Below are positions 34,417 through 43,413 of a DNA stretch of 64,000 nucleotides, in pieces. The notes beneath the pieces are model-generated. The model was not told the DNA's origin. It did no database searches and saw only the letters and a program-made list of their open reading frames with translations. The position numbers and the translations under genes are program-made. The DNA is taken from the NCBI GenBank assembly GCA_900547775.1, contig URHW01000004.1, positions 1 to 64,000 of the forward strand, read 5' to 3'. Numbering within the stretch: position 1 is the stretch's first letter; each line of letters opens with the position of its first letter. Source of the stretch: an uncultured Mycoplasmatota bacterium. GTDB taxonomy: Bacteria > Bacillota_I > Bacilli_A > RF39 > UBA660.

Positions 34417-35380
34417 TTACAATCAAAGTACTATAAGGTAACCTTTCACTAATCATCTTATTCTTAATTAACATATCAGTTAAATTATCATAAGACTTCT
34501 CACTTATAAAAGAACTATTAAGATAACTATCTGCTCTTTTATATCTGTCTATTATACTAGTTAAATCATCAAGTGAAGTATCTGGAAATTGACTTAAAAT
34601 ATCCTTAGCAATTACTTCCGCACTATTATTAAAAGTATAAACAAGACCTTTATCAATAGCTTTTCTAAAACCTTCTATAATATCTTTATTTGCACTTACA
34701 TAACTTCTCTTCGCATTAAATGCAGTATATGGTACCTCACCAGAGTACTTACCAACACTATCATAAACATAACCATAACCCATTTTTTCAAGCTTAGTCG
34801 CATTAGGTTCAAATAAATTAACAAAGTCTCCCGTACCACCAACAAATGCACTAGTTAAATTAGCAAAATCTACTGAATCATTAACATTAACCCCAGTAAT
34901 ATTTTCCTTTTCTAAAGCATTATAAAAGTTAACAATCGGCATTCCACCACGTCTACCAGCAAGTACTTCCTTTCCCTTCAAACTATCTAATGTAAAATTA
35001 TCTATCTTTTTTCTAGAAACAATAAACTGCCCATCTCTTTTAGTAAGCCCAGCAAAAGAAACTAAATAATCCTTCTCGCCATTATCATAAACATACATAG
35101 TCGCTTCTGGTCCGCAGAAACCCACATGCACGTCCCCTGATATTACCGCAGCTGTAACATTATTTGCTCCACTAGTTAAAATTAAATCTATCTTTATACC
35201 TTCATCTTCAAAATAGCCCTTTTCTATTGCTACATAAAATGGTGTATAAAAAGCACTATGAGTAACCTCTGCAACCTTAACCACATTTAAATCATTGCTC
35301 ACTTTATCATGCCTATTCATAAAAATCACTAAAAATAAAACTGTAAAAAAAACTACCAAACACAATATCTTTTTTTTCAT
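34409..35380 (-). CDS. ABC transporter substrate-binding protein (NMT1/THI5-like)
   Basis: A 323-residue secreted or membrane-anchored binding protein. An N-terminal hydrophobic segment (about 5-22) has no lipobox Cys, so it is probably a signal anchor. The NMT1/THI5-like fold shows in FYTPFYVAIEKGYFEDEGI (about 46-64), GDVHVGFCGPEATMYVY and LKGKEVLAGRRGGMP. This group binds sulfonates, nitrate or the thiamine pyrimidine precursor. No THI box was found upstream, which leaves the ligand open. It heads a three-gene operon in the order binding protein, ATPase, permease. Confidence 0.85.
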   Translation of the reverse strand: MKKKILCLVVFFTVLFLVIFMNRHDKVSNDLNVVKVAEVTHSAFYTPFYVAIEKGYFEDEGIKIDLILTSGANNVTAAVISGDVHVGFCGPEATMYVYDNGEKDYLVSFAGLTKRDGQFIVSRKKIDNFTLDSLKGKEVLAGRRGGMPIVNFYNALEKENITGVNVNDSVDFANLTSAFVGGTGDFVNLFEPNATKLEKMGYGYVYDSVGKYSGEVPYTAFNAKRSYVSANKDIIEGFRKAIDKGLVYTFNNSAEVIAKDILSQFPDTSLDDLTSIIDRYKRADSYLNSSFISEKSYDNLTDMLIKNKMISERLPYSTLIVNE

Positions 35381-35417
35381 AAATCCCCCTTACTCACTTA
35401 TAATTTATTCAAAATAT

Positions 35418-35442
35418 AAAAAAAAGGCACAACTAATGCCTT
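35418..35442 (-). terminator. Terminator of the TraX-like gene
   Basis: AAGGCA / TGCCTT arms with a short loop, then eight T on the minus strand, begin at the TraX-like stop and isolate the ABC operon from it. Confidence 0.75.
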
Positions 35443-36178
35443 AACCAATAACTTGAATATTCCCATGAAGTACTAATCTAATAACCCCACAAATAATTAA
35501 ATGAGCTGGATATATAATATAGAAAAACCACTTCATCCATTTACAATTACCAGGTTTATTATTATATCTTTTAAGAAGCGGAATCGTAAAAATTGTACAC
35601 ATCTGCAATATACCATACGCTGGATTTAAAAATATTGCAAACACTAAAGCATAAAAGAAAGTAAAAAATGGAATAACAAACATTCTCTTATTAAAATTAT
35701 CCTTGTTAATATATCCATATAACACCATAAGTGTACCTATCATACTCCAATCAGCTGGAAATGCTAATATGCAGACTAAACATATAAGCAAAAACTTATA
35801 TATACCCTTCATCTTAGAATCATATATCATTATTGACACAAGCCCTAAAAGTAAAGACCACATAACACTTGTCTGATTAAAAATAGAACCCCTAGTAAAT
35901 GGAATATAATTAATCCCAAACGCAAAACAATAAGCAAAATGTGAAACTATGCTAAACAAAAATAACCTTAATGCATACTTCTTAACATTCCTTGTATAAA
36001 TATACCCCTCTGTTATAAAAAAACAAAATATAGGTGCTGCAAGTCTACCTATCGCATGTAAAAGTAAAATACATACACCATTATCATATCCCGGATATAG
36101 CGTCCACAAAACATGATCAAAAAGCATTGCAAATATAGCAATCATCTTTAACTGATTTCTATTAAGTTCAAAGTTCAT
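35441..36178 (-). CDS. TraX family membrane protein
   Basis: A 245-residue polytopic protein with about 8 hydrophobic segments. The N terminus matches TraX: LNRNQLKMIAIFAMLFDHVL, followed by a GRLAAPIFCFFITEGYIYTRN stretch. TraX of F plasmid acetylates pilin; chromosomal members are acyltransferase-3-like proteins of mostly unknown substrate. With several pilin-like and surface proteins in this window, envelope acylation is a reasonable idea, but no linkage is shown. It is divergent from the LTA synthase-like gene. Confidence 0.8.
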   Translation of the reverse strand: MNFELNRNQLKMIAIFAMLFDHVLWTLYPGYDNGVCILLLHAIGRLAAPIFCFFITEGYIYTRNVKKYALRLFLFSIVSHFAYCFAFGINYIPFTRGSIFNQTSVMWSLLLGLVSIMIYDSKMKGIYKFLLICLVCILAFPADWSMIGTLMVLYGYINKDNFNKRMFVIPFFTFFYALVFAIFLNPAYGILQMCTIFTIPLLKRYNNKPGNCKWMKWFFYIIYPAHLIICGVIRLVLHGNIQVIG

Positions 36179-36268
36179 TCAATCACCACACTAATTATAC
36201 ATTATTCTAAATTAAGTAGCAATTATTTTCTAATCTCATGGTATAATATCAAAGGAAGGTGCAGTATC

Positions 36269-38200
36269 ATGAATTACAAAAAAACATTATTATCAATTAT
36301 CTATATTTATTATTTAGAACTAATATATCACTTATTTATATTTAAATCTTTTACCATAAAAGAATTTTTATTTTTAACCCTATTTACCATTTTATTCGGT
36401 ATATTTAATGACCTAATAACTAGTCTCTTTAATAAAAAAGTAAATAAATGGTTATTTATCTCTATAAATGTTTTCCTAAGTATTTTATTTATCGCTCAAG
36501 TAATAAACTTTAAATTCTACGGAAACATTATAAGTATCTACTCAGTAGTTCATGGAGGACAAGTATTTGGCTTCATGGGAGCAATCATCTCTGTTATTCT
36601 TAAAAATATTCCATGTGTTCTTTTATTACTAATCCCCGCAATCTTACTACTAGTATTTAATAAACATATCAAGGCGGATGGCCTTAACTACAAAAACACT
36701 CTTATCAAAACCTTAGTATTTGTAGGTCTATTTACAATCTGCACTCTTACTTTAAACATTGACAAGAAAGACATCTACTCTGCTAAAAACTTATATTATT
36801 ACAAACACGCACCTAATCAATCTGCTAAAACATTTGGCATCCTAACAACAATGCGTATTGATTTAGAAAGAATAATTCACTTTAAAGAAAAAACTATAGA
36901 CGTTTTCACTGAGGACACAACCGAAGAAGAAAAACCGGCCGTTAAAAATATCGAATATAACAAAGAGGACATTGATTTTGCCGCTCTAGCAGAATCAGAA
37001 ACAAACGAAGAAATCAAAAATATTCATCTATACATGAATAATCAAGAGGCTACCGAAAAAAATAAATATACTGGTATGTTTGAAGGCAAAAATCTAATTG
37101 CTATAACGGCTGAAGCCTTTTCGCCTCTTGCAGTTGATAAAGACTTAACTCCAACTCTATACAAACTAGTTCATGAAGGATTTAACTTTACCAATATGTA
37201 CTCACCTATCTATTATGTTAGTACATCCGATGGTGAATATGTTACTTTAACAAGTCTCCTACCTAAAGAAAGTGTCTGGTCTTTCTATAAATCAAGTAAA
37301 AATTATCTGCCTTATGTCTATGGAAACATCTTTAAAAAATTAGGATACTCAGCATACGCTTTTCATGATGGACAATATAAATATTATGATCGTAACCTAT
37401 CACATCCAAATATGGGATACACCTATATGGCATGTGGTAATGGCTTACAAAAACTAATGAACTGCAAAAAATGGCCTCAAAGTGATATAGAAATGATTGA
37501 CGCAACATTTAATATGTATAAAGATGAAGAAAAATTTGTAACCTATTACATGACAATATCTGGTCACTTAGAATATAACTTCTACGGAAATAATATGGCT
37601 GCTAAAAACAAATCCCTTGTTGAAAATACTAACTACAGTACTGCCGTAAAAGCATATAAAGCAACACAAATTGAACTAGATCGTGCACTTGAAAAACTAT
37701 TAACAAAACTAAAAGATAATAACTTACTTGACAAAACAGTCATCGTCCTATCTGCAGACCACTATCCATATGGCCTAACAAACGATGAAATAAATGAAGT
37801 AACCCCACTTACTAATCCAAAATTCGATATTCACAAAAACAATCTAATCATCTGGTCATCAGACATCAAAGAACCAATTAAAGTAGATAAACTAGCTGAA
37901 AGCCTAGACATCCTTCCTACAGTTTTAAACCTATTTGGAGTTAAATTTGACTCAAGACTTCTAATGGGTAGAGACATCCTATCAAACGCTGATGGACTAG
38001 TTATCTTAAATGATCGTTCATGGATAACTGAAAAAGGCTTTTATGATGCAAGCACCAATAAATTTACCAAAACAACTGACGAAGAATTACCAGAAAACTA
38101 TGTTGATAAAATAAGCACAATCGTCTATAACAAATTCGTAATATCAAAAAATATCTTAGAAACAAACTATTATAAATATGTATTTAAGGAGGAAGCATGA
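36269..38200 (+). CDS. LTA synthase-family phosphoglycerol transferase (sulfatase fold)
   Basis: A 643-residue membrane enzyme: five N-terminal membrane helices (to about 165), a cytoplasmic or linker stretch, then an extracellular sulfatase-fold domain (about 265-560). Metal and nucleophile residues are visible: Glu in ITAEAFSP, catalytic Thr in VSTSDGEY, and Asp-His in LSADHYPYG. Such enzymes polymerise glycerol phosphate from phosphatidylglycerol onto a glycolipid, or transfer single groups. A good TATAAT (36242-36247) precedes ATG by about 21 bases, with GGAAGG as ribosome site. It overlaps dgt by 4 bases. Confidence 0.85.
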   Translation: MNYKKTLLSIIYIYYLELIYHLFIFKSFTIKEFLFLTLFTILFGIFNDLITSLFNKKVNKWLFISINVFLSILFIAQVINFKFYGNIISIYSVVHGGQVFGFMGAIISVILKNIPCVLLLLIPAILLLVFNKHIKADGLNYKNTLIKTLVFVGLFTICTLTLNIDKKDIYSAKNLYYYKHAPNQSAKTFGILTTMRIDLERIIHFKEKTIDVFTEDTTEEEKPAVKNIEYNKEDIDFAALAESETNEEIKNIHLYMNNQEATEKNKYTGMFEGKNLIAITAEAFSPLAVDKDLTPTLYKLVHEGFNFTNMYSPIYYVSTSDGEYVTLTSLLPKESVWSFYKSSKNYLPYVYGNIFKKLGYSAYAFHDGQYKYYDRNLSHPNMGYTYMACGNGLQKLMNCKKWPQSDIEMIDATFNMYKDEEKFVTYYMTISGHLEYNFYGNNMAAKNKSLVENTNYSTAVKAYKATQIELDRALEKLLTKLKDNNLLDKTVIVLSADHYPYGLTNDEINEVTPLTNPKFDIHKNNLIIWSSDIKEPIKVDKLAESLDILPTVLNLFGVKFDSRLLMGRDILSNADGLVILNDRSWITEKGFYDASTNKFTKTTDEELPENYVDKISTIVYNKFVISKNILETNYYKYVFKEEA

Positions 38201-39309
38201 ATATAAAAGAAAGAATGCTATTAAGAGAAAAATTCTATAGTCCATTTGCTACAAAAGACAAAGAATCAATAAGACTAATACCTATAGAAGAAGACATTAG
38301 ACCAAACTTTTTTAGAGATATAGACCGTATTATCCATAGTACATCTTACACAAGATATATGGACAAAACTCAAGTTTTTTCTCTAAAAGACAATGACAAC
38401 ATTTCCAAAAGAATGGTTCATGTACAATTAGTATCTAAAATAGCTCGCACCATCGGTAGAGCTCTATCACTAAACGAAGATTTAATTGAAGCTGCTGCTC
38501 TAGGTCATGACTTAGGACACGTCCCATTCGGTCATGAAGGAGAAAGAATATTAAATAAAATTAGTCTTAAACATAACGAAGGATATTTCAATCATAACGT
38601 TCAAAGTGTAAGAGAACTAATGGATATTGAAAATGACGGAGAAGGCATCAACCTATCAATTCAAACCCTAGATGCTATCCTATGCCATAATGGAGAACTT
38701 GAACTTAAAGAATACCATCCAAAAAAGAAAACAACTGATGAATTCTTACAAGACTATGAAAATTGTTATAAAATTGAAGGATACATCAAAACACTCATCC
38801 CAAACACTTTAGAAGGATGTGTTGTTAGAATAAGCGACATCATCGCCTATCTTGGAAGAGATATTGAAGACGCTGAACGTCTTAATCTAATAAAAAAAGA
38901 AGACCTACCAAAAGAAATAACTGACATTATTGGTTCAACCAACAAAGAAATAGTAAATACATTTATAATGGATATCATAAATAATAGTATAGACAAACCT
39001 TATCTTAAAATGAGTGATAACGTTTTCGAAGCACTAAAAAAGCTAAAAAAATTCAACTACGAAAACATCTACTCAAAAGCAAACACCAAAGAAGAACTCA
39101 CTGAATATGAAAACATGTTTGAAAGCCTATTTAACCATCTACTAAAAGACATTAAAGACAACAACACAGATAGTAACATCTACAAAATATTTATAAAAAA
39201 TAAAAATGAAAAATATAGGCAAAATACCCCAGAAAGAATTGCTATTGATTACATTGCAGGTATGACCGATGACTTCTTCTTAAAAGAATATAAAAAATAT
39301 GAGAACTAA
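38197..39309 (+). CDS. dgt: dGTP triphosphohydrolase (HD domain)
   Basis: A 370-residue HD-domain phosphohydrolase of the dGTPase family, which splits dNTPs into deoxynucleoside and triphosphate. The metal-binding HD motifs are RMVHVQLV, ALGHDLGHVPFGHEGE and, later, RISDIIAYLGRDIEDA. The N-terminal signature DRIIHSTSYTRYMDKTQV is clear. The start overlaps the LTA synthase-like stop as ATGA, with AAGGAGG upstream, so translation is coupled. A shared operon of a wall-polymer enzyme and a nucleotide enzyme has no obvious functional reason. Confidence 0.9.
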   Translation: MNIKERMLLREKFYSPFATKDKESIRLIPIEEDIRPNFFRDIDRIIHSTSYTRYMDKTQVFSLKDNDNISKRMVHVQLVSKIARTIGRALSLNEDLIEAAALGHDLGHVPFGHEGERILNKISLKHNEGYFNHNVQSVRELMDIENDGEGINLSIQTLDAILCHNGELELKEYHPKKKTTDEFLQDYENCYKIEGYIKTLIPNTLEGCVVRISDIIAYLGRDIEDAERLNLIKKEDLPKEITDIIGSTNKEIVNTFIMDIINNSIDKPYLKMSDNVFEALKKLKKFNYENIYSKANTKEELTEYENMFESLFNHLLKDIKDNNTDSNIYKIFIKNKNEKYRQNTPERIAIDYIAGMTDDFFLKEYKKYEN

Positions 39310-39324
39310 TACTCATATTTTTTT
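39296..39324 (+). terminator. Terminator of the ltaS-like/dgt operon
   Basis: ATATGAG / CTCATAT arms with an 8-base loop, then seven T on the plus strand, overlap the dgt stop. Confidence 0.8.
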
Positions 39325-39341
39325 ATAATCTCTTTGACAAT

Positions 39342-39372
39342 AAAAAATGAGAATCCATTAAATCCTCATTTT
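39342..39372 (-). terminator. Terminator of the DUF2441-DUF1848 operon
   Basis: AAAATGAG / CTCATTTT arms followed by more T on the minus strand lie between the two convergent operons. Confidence 0.75.
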
Positions 39373-39904
39373 ATTTTACTGAAACAATCAACTCTAGTTC
39401 CTTCTTAGTAACCTCCTTACCTATCACAACAGGTAACTTTACCAAATACTCATAAAAAGGCTCCTCATCTGCTTTAAAAATCTCATCCTTCTTATTTTCC
39501 CAATAACACTTAGCATAATAAATAGTACTTTCCATATTCCAGCCTCTAACCAAGTTCATGACATACTTTTGATAACAATCATCACTAACCTCAATCTCAT
39601 AAATCTTATAAAACACTTCATCCAATTTTCTTTTTTCAATTCCTTTTAATACACTTGCCGCATCAGATGCATAAAAAGAAGTTAATCTAGAAAATCTATC
39701 ACTATAATGTAATCTTCTTTCATACTCAAAAACAGCTTCTAAAGTATCATCTTTACTTTTAAAATCACCTAAATAATAATGAACTCCATGACTAGATAAA
39801 CCCTCAAAATAATACTCTGGAACTAACTTTTCAAAATTCTTAACAAGATCAATCTTCATTCCTGTCGCTAAATGACCACTTCTATCAACATGATATAAAA
39901 TCAT
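39371..39904 (-). CDS. DUF2441-like protein
   Basis: A 177-residue soluble protein that starts MILYHVDRSGHLATGMKIDL and has FEGLSSHGVHYYLGDF, features of DUF2441, a small family with an ADP-ribosyltransferase-like beginning (YHxxR...L). A short C-terminal domain follows. Function unknown. Its ATG overlaps the stop of the upstream DUF1653 gene by 4 bases, so the two are coupled. Confidence 0.6.
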   Translation of the reverse strand: MILYHVDRSGHLATGMKIDLVKNFEKLVPEYYFEGLSSHGVHYYLGDFKSKDDTLEAVFEYERRLHYSDRFSRLTSFYASDAASVLKGIEKRKLDEVFYKIYEIEVSDDCYQKYVMNLVRGWNMESTIYYAKCYWENKKDEIFKADEEPFYEYLVKLPVVIGKEVTKKELELIVSVK

Positions 39905-40146
39905 TTCTTCACACTCTCAATTTCTTGTAACTCTAAACGGTATTTCTGCTTAACATTAGGATACTTCTCATGATCAACTTCGCTCAAAAAATTATTAATC
40001 TCTCTTAAATAAACCTTACCTTCACCATATAAAGCCCTATAAATAACATACTCCTCTAAAGTTTCTGAGTTAATTCCTGTTCCAAGAACAATATAATAAT
40101 CCCCCTTAAAATGCTTATAAATACGATTTACTTCTAACTTTCTCAT
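39901..40146 (-). CDS. DUF1653 family protein
   Basis: An 81-residue protein matching DUF1653: an SH3-like beta core (YKHFKGDYYIVLGTGINSE, then EEYVIYRALYGEGKVYLR) and a hydrophilic tail. ATG 40146 is used because AGGAGG is 6 bases upstream; the longer in-frame start lacks one. Family members are small cytoplasmic proteins of unknown role, often placed beside nucleotide or repair genes. Confidence 0.75.
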   Translation of the reverse strand: MRKLEVNRIYKHFKGDYYIVLGTGINSETLEEYVIYRALYGEGKVYLREINNFLSEVDHEKYPNVKQKYRLELQEIESVKK

Positions 40147-40177
40147 ATATCCTCCTATCAAAAGTATAACATAATTT

Positions 40178-41065
40178 TTACTTTTTTCTAACCTTTATCA
40201 CATCATCACGTTGAATACTACCAATAAGTAAAGAAGAATTATCATCATGCCTCTCAAAATTATTACTAACTGCTTTCTCATCATAATTAGCATAACAATA
40301 CTTACACATATGCATACATGAATTATAATCACCTATATCAACCATCTGCACGCACTCACACTTCTTCTCTTTTCTTACATTACTACTTTTAAACTTCTTA
40401 CCAGTTAAAATATACGCTAGTTCATGTGACAAACACTCGCCCTTAACAAAACCATACTGAGTTAAATCTTCATCCTCAAAACAAGTCTGTACACTCATCC
40501 CATTATCCATAGCACTCTTACTAAAAGCTTCACCTATTTTTTTATAATCTTCTCTAGTAAATGCTCTATATTTTAAAATATTTTTATTACTTCTAACATT
40601 CTTATATTCATCCATAAAAGAGACAATTATCTTATTAACATAACCATTAAGATTTTTACACAACTTATCAAACGCTTTAATATGATAATCAACATTATAC
40701 TTATCACTTAAAAATATTGGATCATATCTCACCACCACGTTATCTATACCAAGAACTAAAGATAACTTCTTTACTCCATCAATAATCAATCTCTTATCTG
40801 GAATATTAGGCTCTACATCTTTACCATAAGGAGTTATAGTAACATAAAATAAAACAGGTAACTTTAATATATCTAACTTATTAATCATTGGTAATGGATT
40901 CTTACTACAAAACATAATCAAATCCACATCACTAAAATAAATTCTACTGACAAGTTTTTGATTAAAAGGATTTCTCACATCAACAAAACCAGCCTCAACC
41001 CTATTTATAAACCAATTAGAATAAAAAGCCGGTATATCAGTTCTACCACTTGCAAACAAAATCAT
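40178..41065 (-). CDS. DUF1848 family protein with C-terminal Cys cluster
   Basis: A 295-residue protein with the DUF1848 start (ASGRTDIPAFYSNWFINR) and core CSKNPLPM, IDNVVVRYDPIFLS and SVQTCFED. Near 245-265 a CECVQMV and a CMHMCKYCYA cluster gives at least five Cys, as for an Fe-S site; the arrangement recalls radical-SAM-like proteins. Function is unknown in the literature as I know it. It overlaps the prolyl-tRNA-editing gene by 4 bases. Confidence 0.8.
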   Translation of the reverse strand: MILFASGRTDIPAFYSNWFINRVEAGFVDVRNPFNQKLVSRIYFSDVDLIMFCSKNPLPMINKLDILKLPVLFYVTITPYGKDVEPNIPDKRLIIDGVKKLSLVLGIDNVVVRYDPIFLSDKYNVDYHIKAFDKLCKNLNGYVNKIIVSFMDEYKNVRSNKNILKYRAFTREDYKKIGEAFSKSAMDNGMSVQTCFEDEDLTQYGFVKGECLSHELAYILTGKKFKSSNVRKEKKCECVQMVDIGDYNSCMHMCKYCYANYDEKAVSNNFERHDDNSSLLIGSIQRDDVIKVRKK

Positions 41066-41547
41066 AGCTTAGCCTCATAAACCTCATTACCATGCTCTTT
41101 AATAATATCCTTTAAATCTTTGACTTTAAGCCACAACGAAGCCGTATTATCATTCGGATGCATTCCAATAATATCCTCATCGTGAAAATCACTATCCAAA
41201 TAAAATTTAACTTTTCTTTCATTATCATTAAGTAACCCTAAAGGACTTACCGCTCCTGGATAAAGACCAAGAATTCTTTCTAAATCCTCACTAGAAGCAA
41301 AAGTTAAAGGCCTAGTATTAAACTCTTTTCTAAACAAAGACAAATTAACACGTTTTGCTTCCCTAACCATAATTAAATAATAATTTTTCTTCTTATCATC
41401 ACGCACAAATAAATTCTTAGCATTACCTTCCCTATAAGGAAGTTCAACATCCTTTAAATCATCCATCGAATAAACTGCCTTATGTTCAGTTACCTCGTAC
41501 CAGATTCCCTTACCCTTAATAAAATTATAAACTTCATCTTTATTCAT
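41062..41547 (-). CDS. Prolyl-tRNA editing domain protein (ProXp/YbaK family)
   Basis: A 161-residue free-standing editing domain that hydrolyses wrongly charged tRNA (usually Ala-tRNA-Pro). Conserved features are the Lys in GNAKNLFVRD, the KNYYLIMVREAKRVNL strand, GAVSPLGLLND and MHPNDNTASLWL, which closely follow the ProX/PrdX type. ATG 41547 is preferred, with GGTGA 6-7 bases upstream. It protects against Ala mischarging by ProRS and sits first in a four-gene operon with DUF1848, DUF1653 and DUF2441. Confidence 0.85.
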   Translation of the reverse strand: MNKDEVYNFIKGKGIWYEVTEHKAVYSMDDLKDVELPYREGNAKNLFVRDDKKKNYYLIMVREAKRVNLSLFRKEFNTRPLTFASSEDLERILGLYPGAVSPLGLLNDNERKVKFYLDSDFHDEDIIGMHPNDNTASLWLKVKDLKDIIKEHGNEVYEAKL

Positions 41548-41581
41548 AATATTCACCATCTAACAACAAATATTATAACAT

Positions 41582-41606
41582 AAAAAAAGCAGACATAAAG
41601 TCTACT
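41582..41606 (-). terminator. Terminator of the 41.6 kb hypothetical gene
   Basis: AGTAGACTTTATGTCTGCT forms a short hairpin followed by seven T on the minus strand. Confidence 0.7.
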
Positions 41607-41612
41607 TAACAT

Positions 41613-42179
41613 CTATCTTAATCCTTTCGGTGTCACATCAGACATCCCAGAATCTCCAAACATATCTAAAATTTCATCTGCCTTTTCATCATCATATTTA
41701 AATGTAGATACAAGAGCAGCAATAATATCACTATCATCAGTTGGTACATAAGAATCATTATCGTCTCCACTCTTCATCTTATCTGTTAAAACAGATTTTA
41801 AAATTAAACTAAGATCTCTACTTTCTTTATTTAACTGGGCTACACGAATCATATTTTCTCTAATTTCAGCAGTTAAATATTTTACAAAATCTTTTTGAGT
41901 TCTAATAAAGAAACTACCCACTAAAGCACTACCATATGTTGCTTCATAAGTTCTTCCATTTTCACCAACAATAGAATAAATATACTCACACCACATAGGT
42001 CCATCATAACCACCTACAGATAAACTTTCAGATACTCTATGGCTCACTATGGTCCCCTTAATATAAGCACCATCCTCAAACCCCTCTACATGATTATTAT
42101 TAGAACCATGAAATACATAAACCTCAGTTCCATTTGGTATTAAATCTTCACTAATACTAAAATAACCTTTATTTTCCAT
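41613..42179 (-). CDS. Hypothetical protein
   Basis: A 188-residue protein without signal peptide or membrane segment. Residues about 15-100 look beta-rich (GTEVYVFHGSNNNHVEGF; GPMWCEYIYSIVGENGR), followed by an amphipathic helical part and an acidic C-terminal tail (DDNDSYVPTDDSDIIAA). A good AGGAGG precedes ATG. I do not recognise a family. It is a single-gene unit with its own terminator. Confidence 0.55.
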   Translation of the reverse strand: MENKGYFSISEDLIPNGTEVYVFHGSNNNHVEGFEDGAYIKGTIVSHRVSESLSVGGYDGPMWCEYIYSIVGENGRTYEATYGSALVGSFFIRTQKDFVKYLTAEIRENMIRVAQLNKESRDLSLILKSVLTDKMKSGDDNDSYVPTDDSDIIAALVSTFKYDDEKADEILDMFGDSGMSDVTPKGLR

Positions 42180-42209
42180 ATAAACCTCCTATAAGTGTAT
42201 TATAACATC

Positions 42210-42234
42210 AAAAAAGAACTCTATTCAAGTTCTT
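42210..42234 (-). terminator. Terminator at the end of the 42 kb pseudogene
   Basis: AAGAAC / GTTCTT arms followed by six T on the minus strand. The intact terminator beside broken coding sequence suggests recent decay. Confidence 0.65.
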
Positions 42235-42823
42235 AATCTTTTTCAATATAACCACTTATACCTTTAGTATACATATTATCACTTATAGATTTATATCTTT
42301 CACCATCATAATCATATGTAAATCCATTGTAAGCCTTATAAACATCGTTAGTTTCCGTATCATAAACTCTTTCATAACCAAGTGTTACATCACTTTATTT
42401 TTGACTCATTATGCACTTCTCTTATTCCAAGAATCTATTATTCCATCACTAATCTGATTACAAATATTTCTTATACTTTGAAAATTCTTCATTACTGCAT
42501 CTTGTTGCTGATTAAATCCATTTAAGAAAGTATCTGTAAATTCTAATGAACTAGCTACTATATTTAAAATTTCTTCCCAGATAACAAATTCATTTTTTGG
42601 AGCAGTAATAAATATTGAGTCATACACATTAAACTTACAAATATCAATTTTTTTTACCAGACATTATATTTTCATTAACATAACAAGACCAATCATCATA
42701 AACATACGCTGTAAAAATTCCTTCACCTTTTATAAAAAAAGATGGATACCCAAGACGAGATGAATACTCACATACATAGTGCACGGGTTCGATACACCTT
42801 AAAGGTCTTCTAATAGAATTATA
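42233..42823 (-). pseudogene. Decayed gene in three pieces
   Basis: Three pieces in different frames read on as one protein. Piece 1 (42823-42644) has IEPVHYVCEYSSRLGYPSFF and ends at an 8-A run. One base lost or gained there joins it to piece 2 (SGKKIDICKFNVYDSIFI, to 42409). A further shift and a TAA at 42395-42397 separate piece 3 (LGYERVYDTETNDVYKAYNG, GISGYIEKD). The N terminus is also missing behind an in-frame TGA at 42824-42826. Piece 2 alone would be an open frame of 72 codons but is not a real gene. The original family is unknown. Confidence 0.7.
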
Positions 42824-42885
42824 TCATTCTTTTATAAATTTACATAGTTGAACCATCAACAATAACTCATTAATTAATATTTAAT

Positions 42886-42923
42886 AAAAAACTACTCTCA
42901 AATTAACATGAAAGTAGTTTTTT
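42886..42923. terminator. Bidirectional terminator downstream of tRNA-Thr
   Basis: AAACTACT / AGTAGTTT arms with A or T runs on both sides could act in either direction. It ends the leftward tRNA transcript 38 bases after the tRNA 3' end. Confidence 0.75.
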
Positions 42924-42960
42924 TATCATCTCTAAAATCAAAGATTTAAATCATTTTAAG

Positions 42961-43036
42961 TGGTGCTGAAAATAGGACTTGAACCTACAACCTACGCGTT
43001 ACGAGGGCGTTGCTCTACCTATTGAGCTATTTCAGC
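42961..43036 (-). tRNA. tRNA-Thr (anticodon CGT)
   Basis: Acceptor arms GCTGAAA and TTTCAGC, a D arm (GCTC...GAGC) and a T arm around GGTTCAAGTCC are all present. The anticodon loop CTCGTAA gives CGT, reading ACG. CCA is encoded (42961-42963 on the plus strand as TGG). The innermost anticodon-stem pair looks like C-C rather than a Watson-Crick pair. Confidence 0.93.
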
Positions 43037-43048
43037 AAACAATTATAT

Positions 43049-43076
43049 TATACCATTACTCTCAAAAAATTCAAAC
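43049..43076 (-). promoter_or_regulatory. Promoter of tRNA-Thr
   Basis: On the minus strand, TTGAAT and TATAAT are separated by 16 bases. The TATAAT sits about a dozen bases before the tRNA 5' end, right for a short-leader tRNA transcript. Confidence 0.65.
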
Positions 43077-43078
43077 AC

Positions 43079-43103
43079 AAAAAAAGAAGAAATTACTCTT
43101 CTT
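43079..43103 (-). terminator. Terminator of the coat-like gene pair
   Basis: AAGAAGAG / TTTCTTCTT arms followed by seven T on the minus strand overlap the end of the CotF-like gene. Confidence 0.7.
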
Positions 43104-43413
43104 CCTCTAAATCAGATAACTCTGTACAAAGCATATTATACTTTTCTTTAATCTTGCTTTTATCTGCTTCCTCTAAAACATACCATCCATTTTCAAACAT
43201 TACTTCATAAACAGCACGCTGAGCATCAATTATCTTATCAAAATCTCTCTTTAACTTCTTATACAAAACCTCATTACTAGCTTCTGTCAAAGCAACAACA
43301 TAATTCTTACTCATCTCTTTCAAACTAGAAAGAATACTATTCATATAATCCTTATCATTCATACAAATTCCACAAGGAACTTCAGTCTTACTATTCTTAA
43401 CTTCCTTACTCAT
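43093..43413 (-). CDS. Coat F-like spore coat protein
   Basis: A 106-residue helical protein resembling the Coat F domain: MNDKDYMNSILSSLKEMSKN, then a second helix pair with RDFDKIIDAQRAVYEVMFEN and GWYV, a typical ending of CotF/ferritin-like coat proteins. Two Cys lie near the N terminus (CGICMN). ATG 43413 is preferred, with AGGTGG upstream, overlapping the preceding gene by 8 bases. It suggests a sporulation or coat role, although Coat F proteins also occur in non-spore contexts. Confidence 0.75.
   Translation of the reverse strand: MSKEVKNSKTEVPCGICMNDKDYMNSILSSLKEMSKNYVVALTEASNEVLYKKLKRDFDKIIDAQRAVYEVMFENGWYVLEEADKSKIKEKYNMLCTELSDLEEEE

Noticed and set aside
35381..35417. THI-box riboswitch before the NMT1-like binding protein
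   Set aside because: The gap between the TraX-like terminator and the gene is too short and lacks TPP-aptamer motifs.
42409..42627. 72-codon reading frame as a gene
   Set aside because: It continues coding sense from a neighbouring frame across a poly-A run and is better explained as the middle of a pseudogene.
42760..42810. Possible tRNA from a T-arm-like GGTTCGATACACC
   Set aside because: No acceptor or anticodon arms fit; it lies inside the coding sense of the pseudogene.
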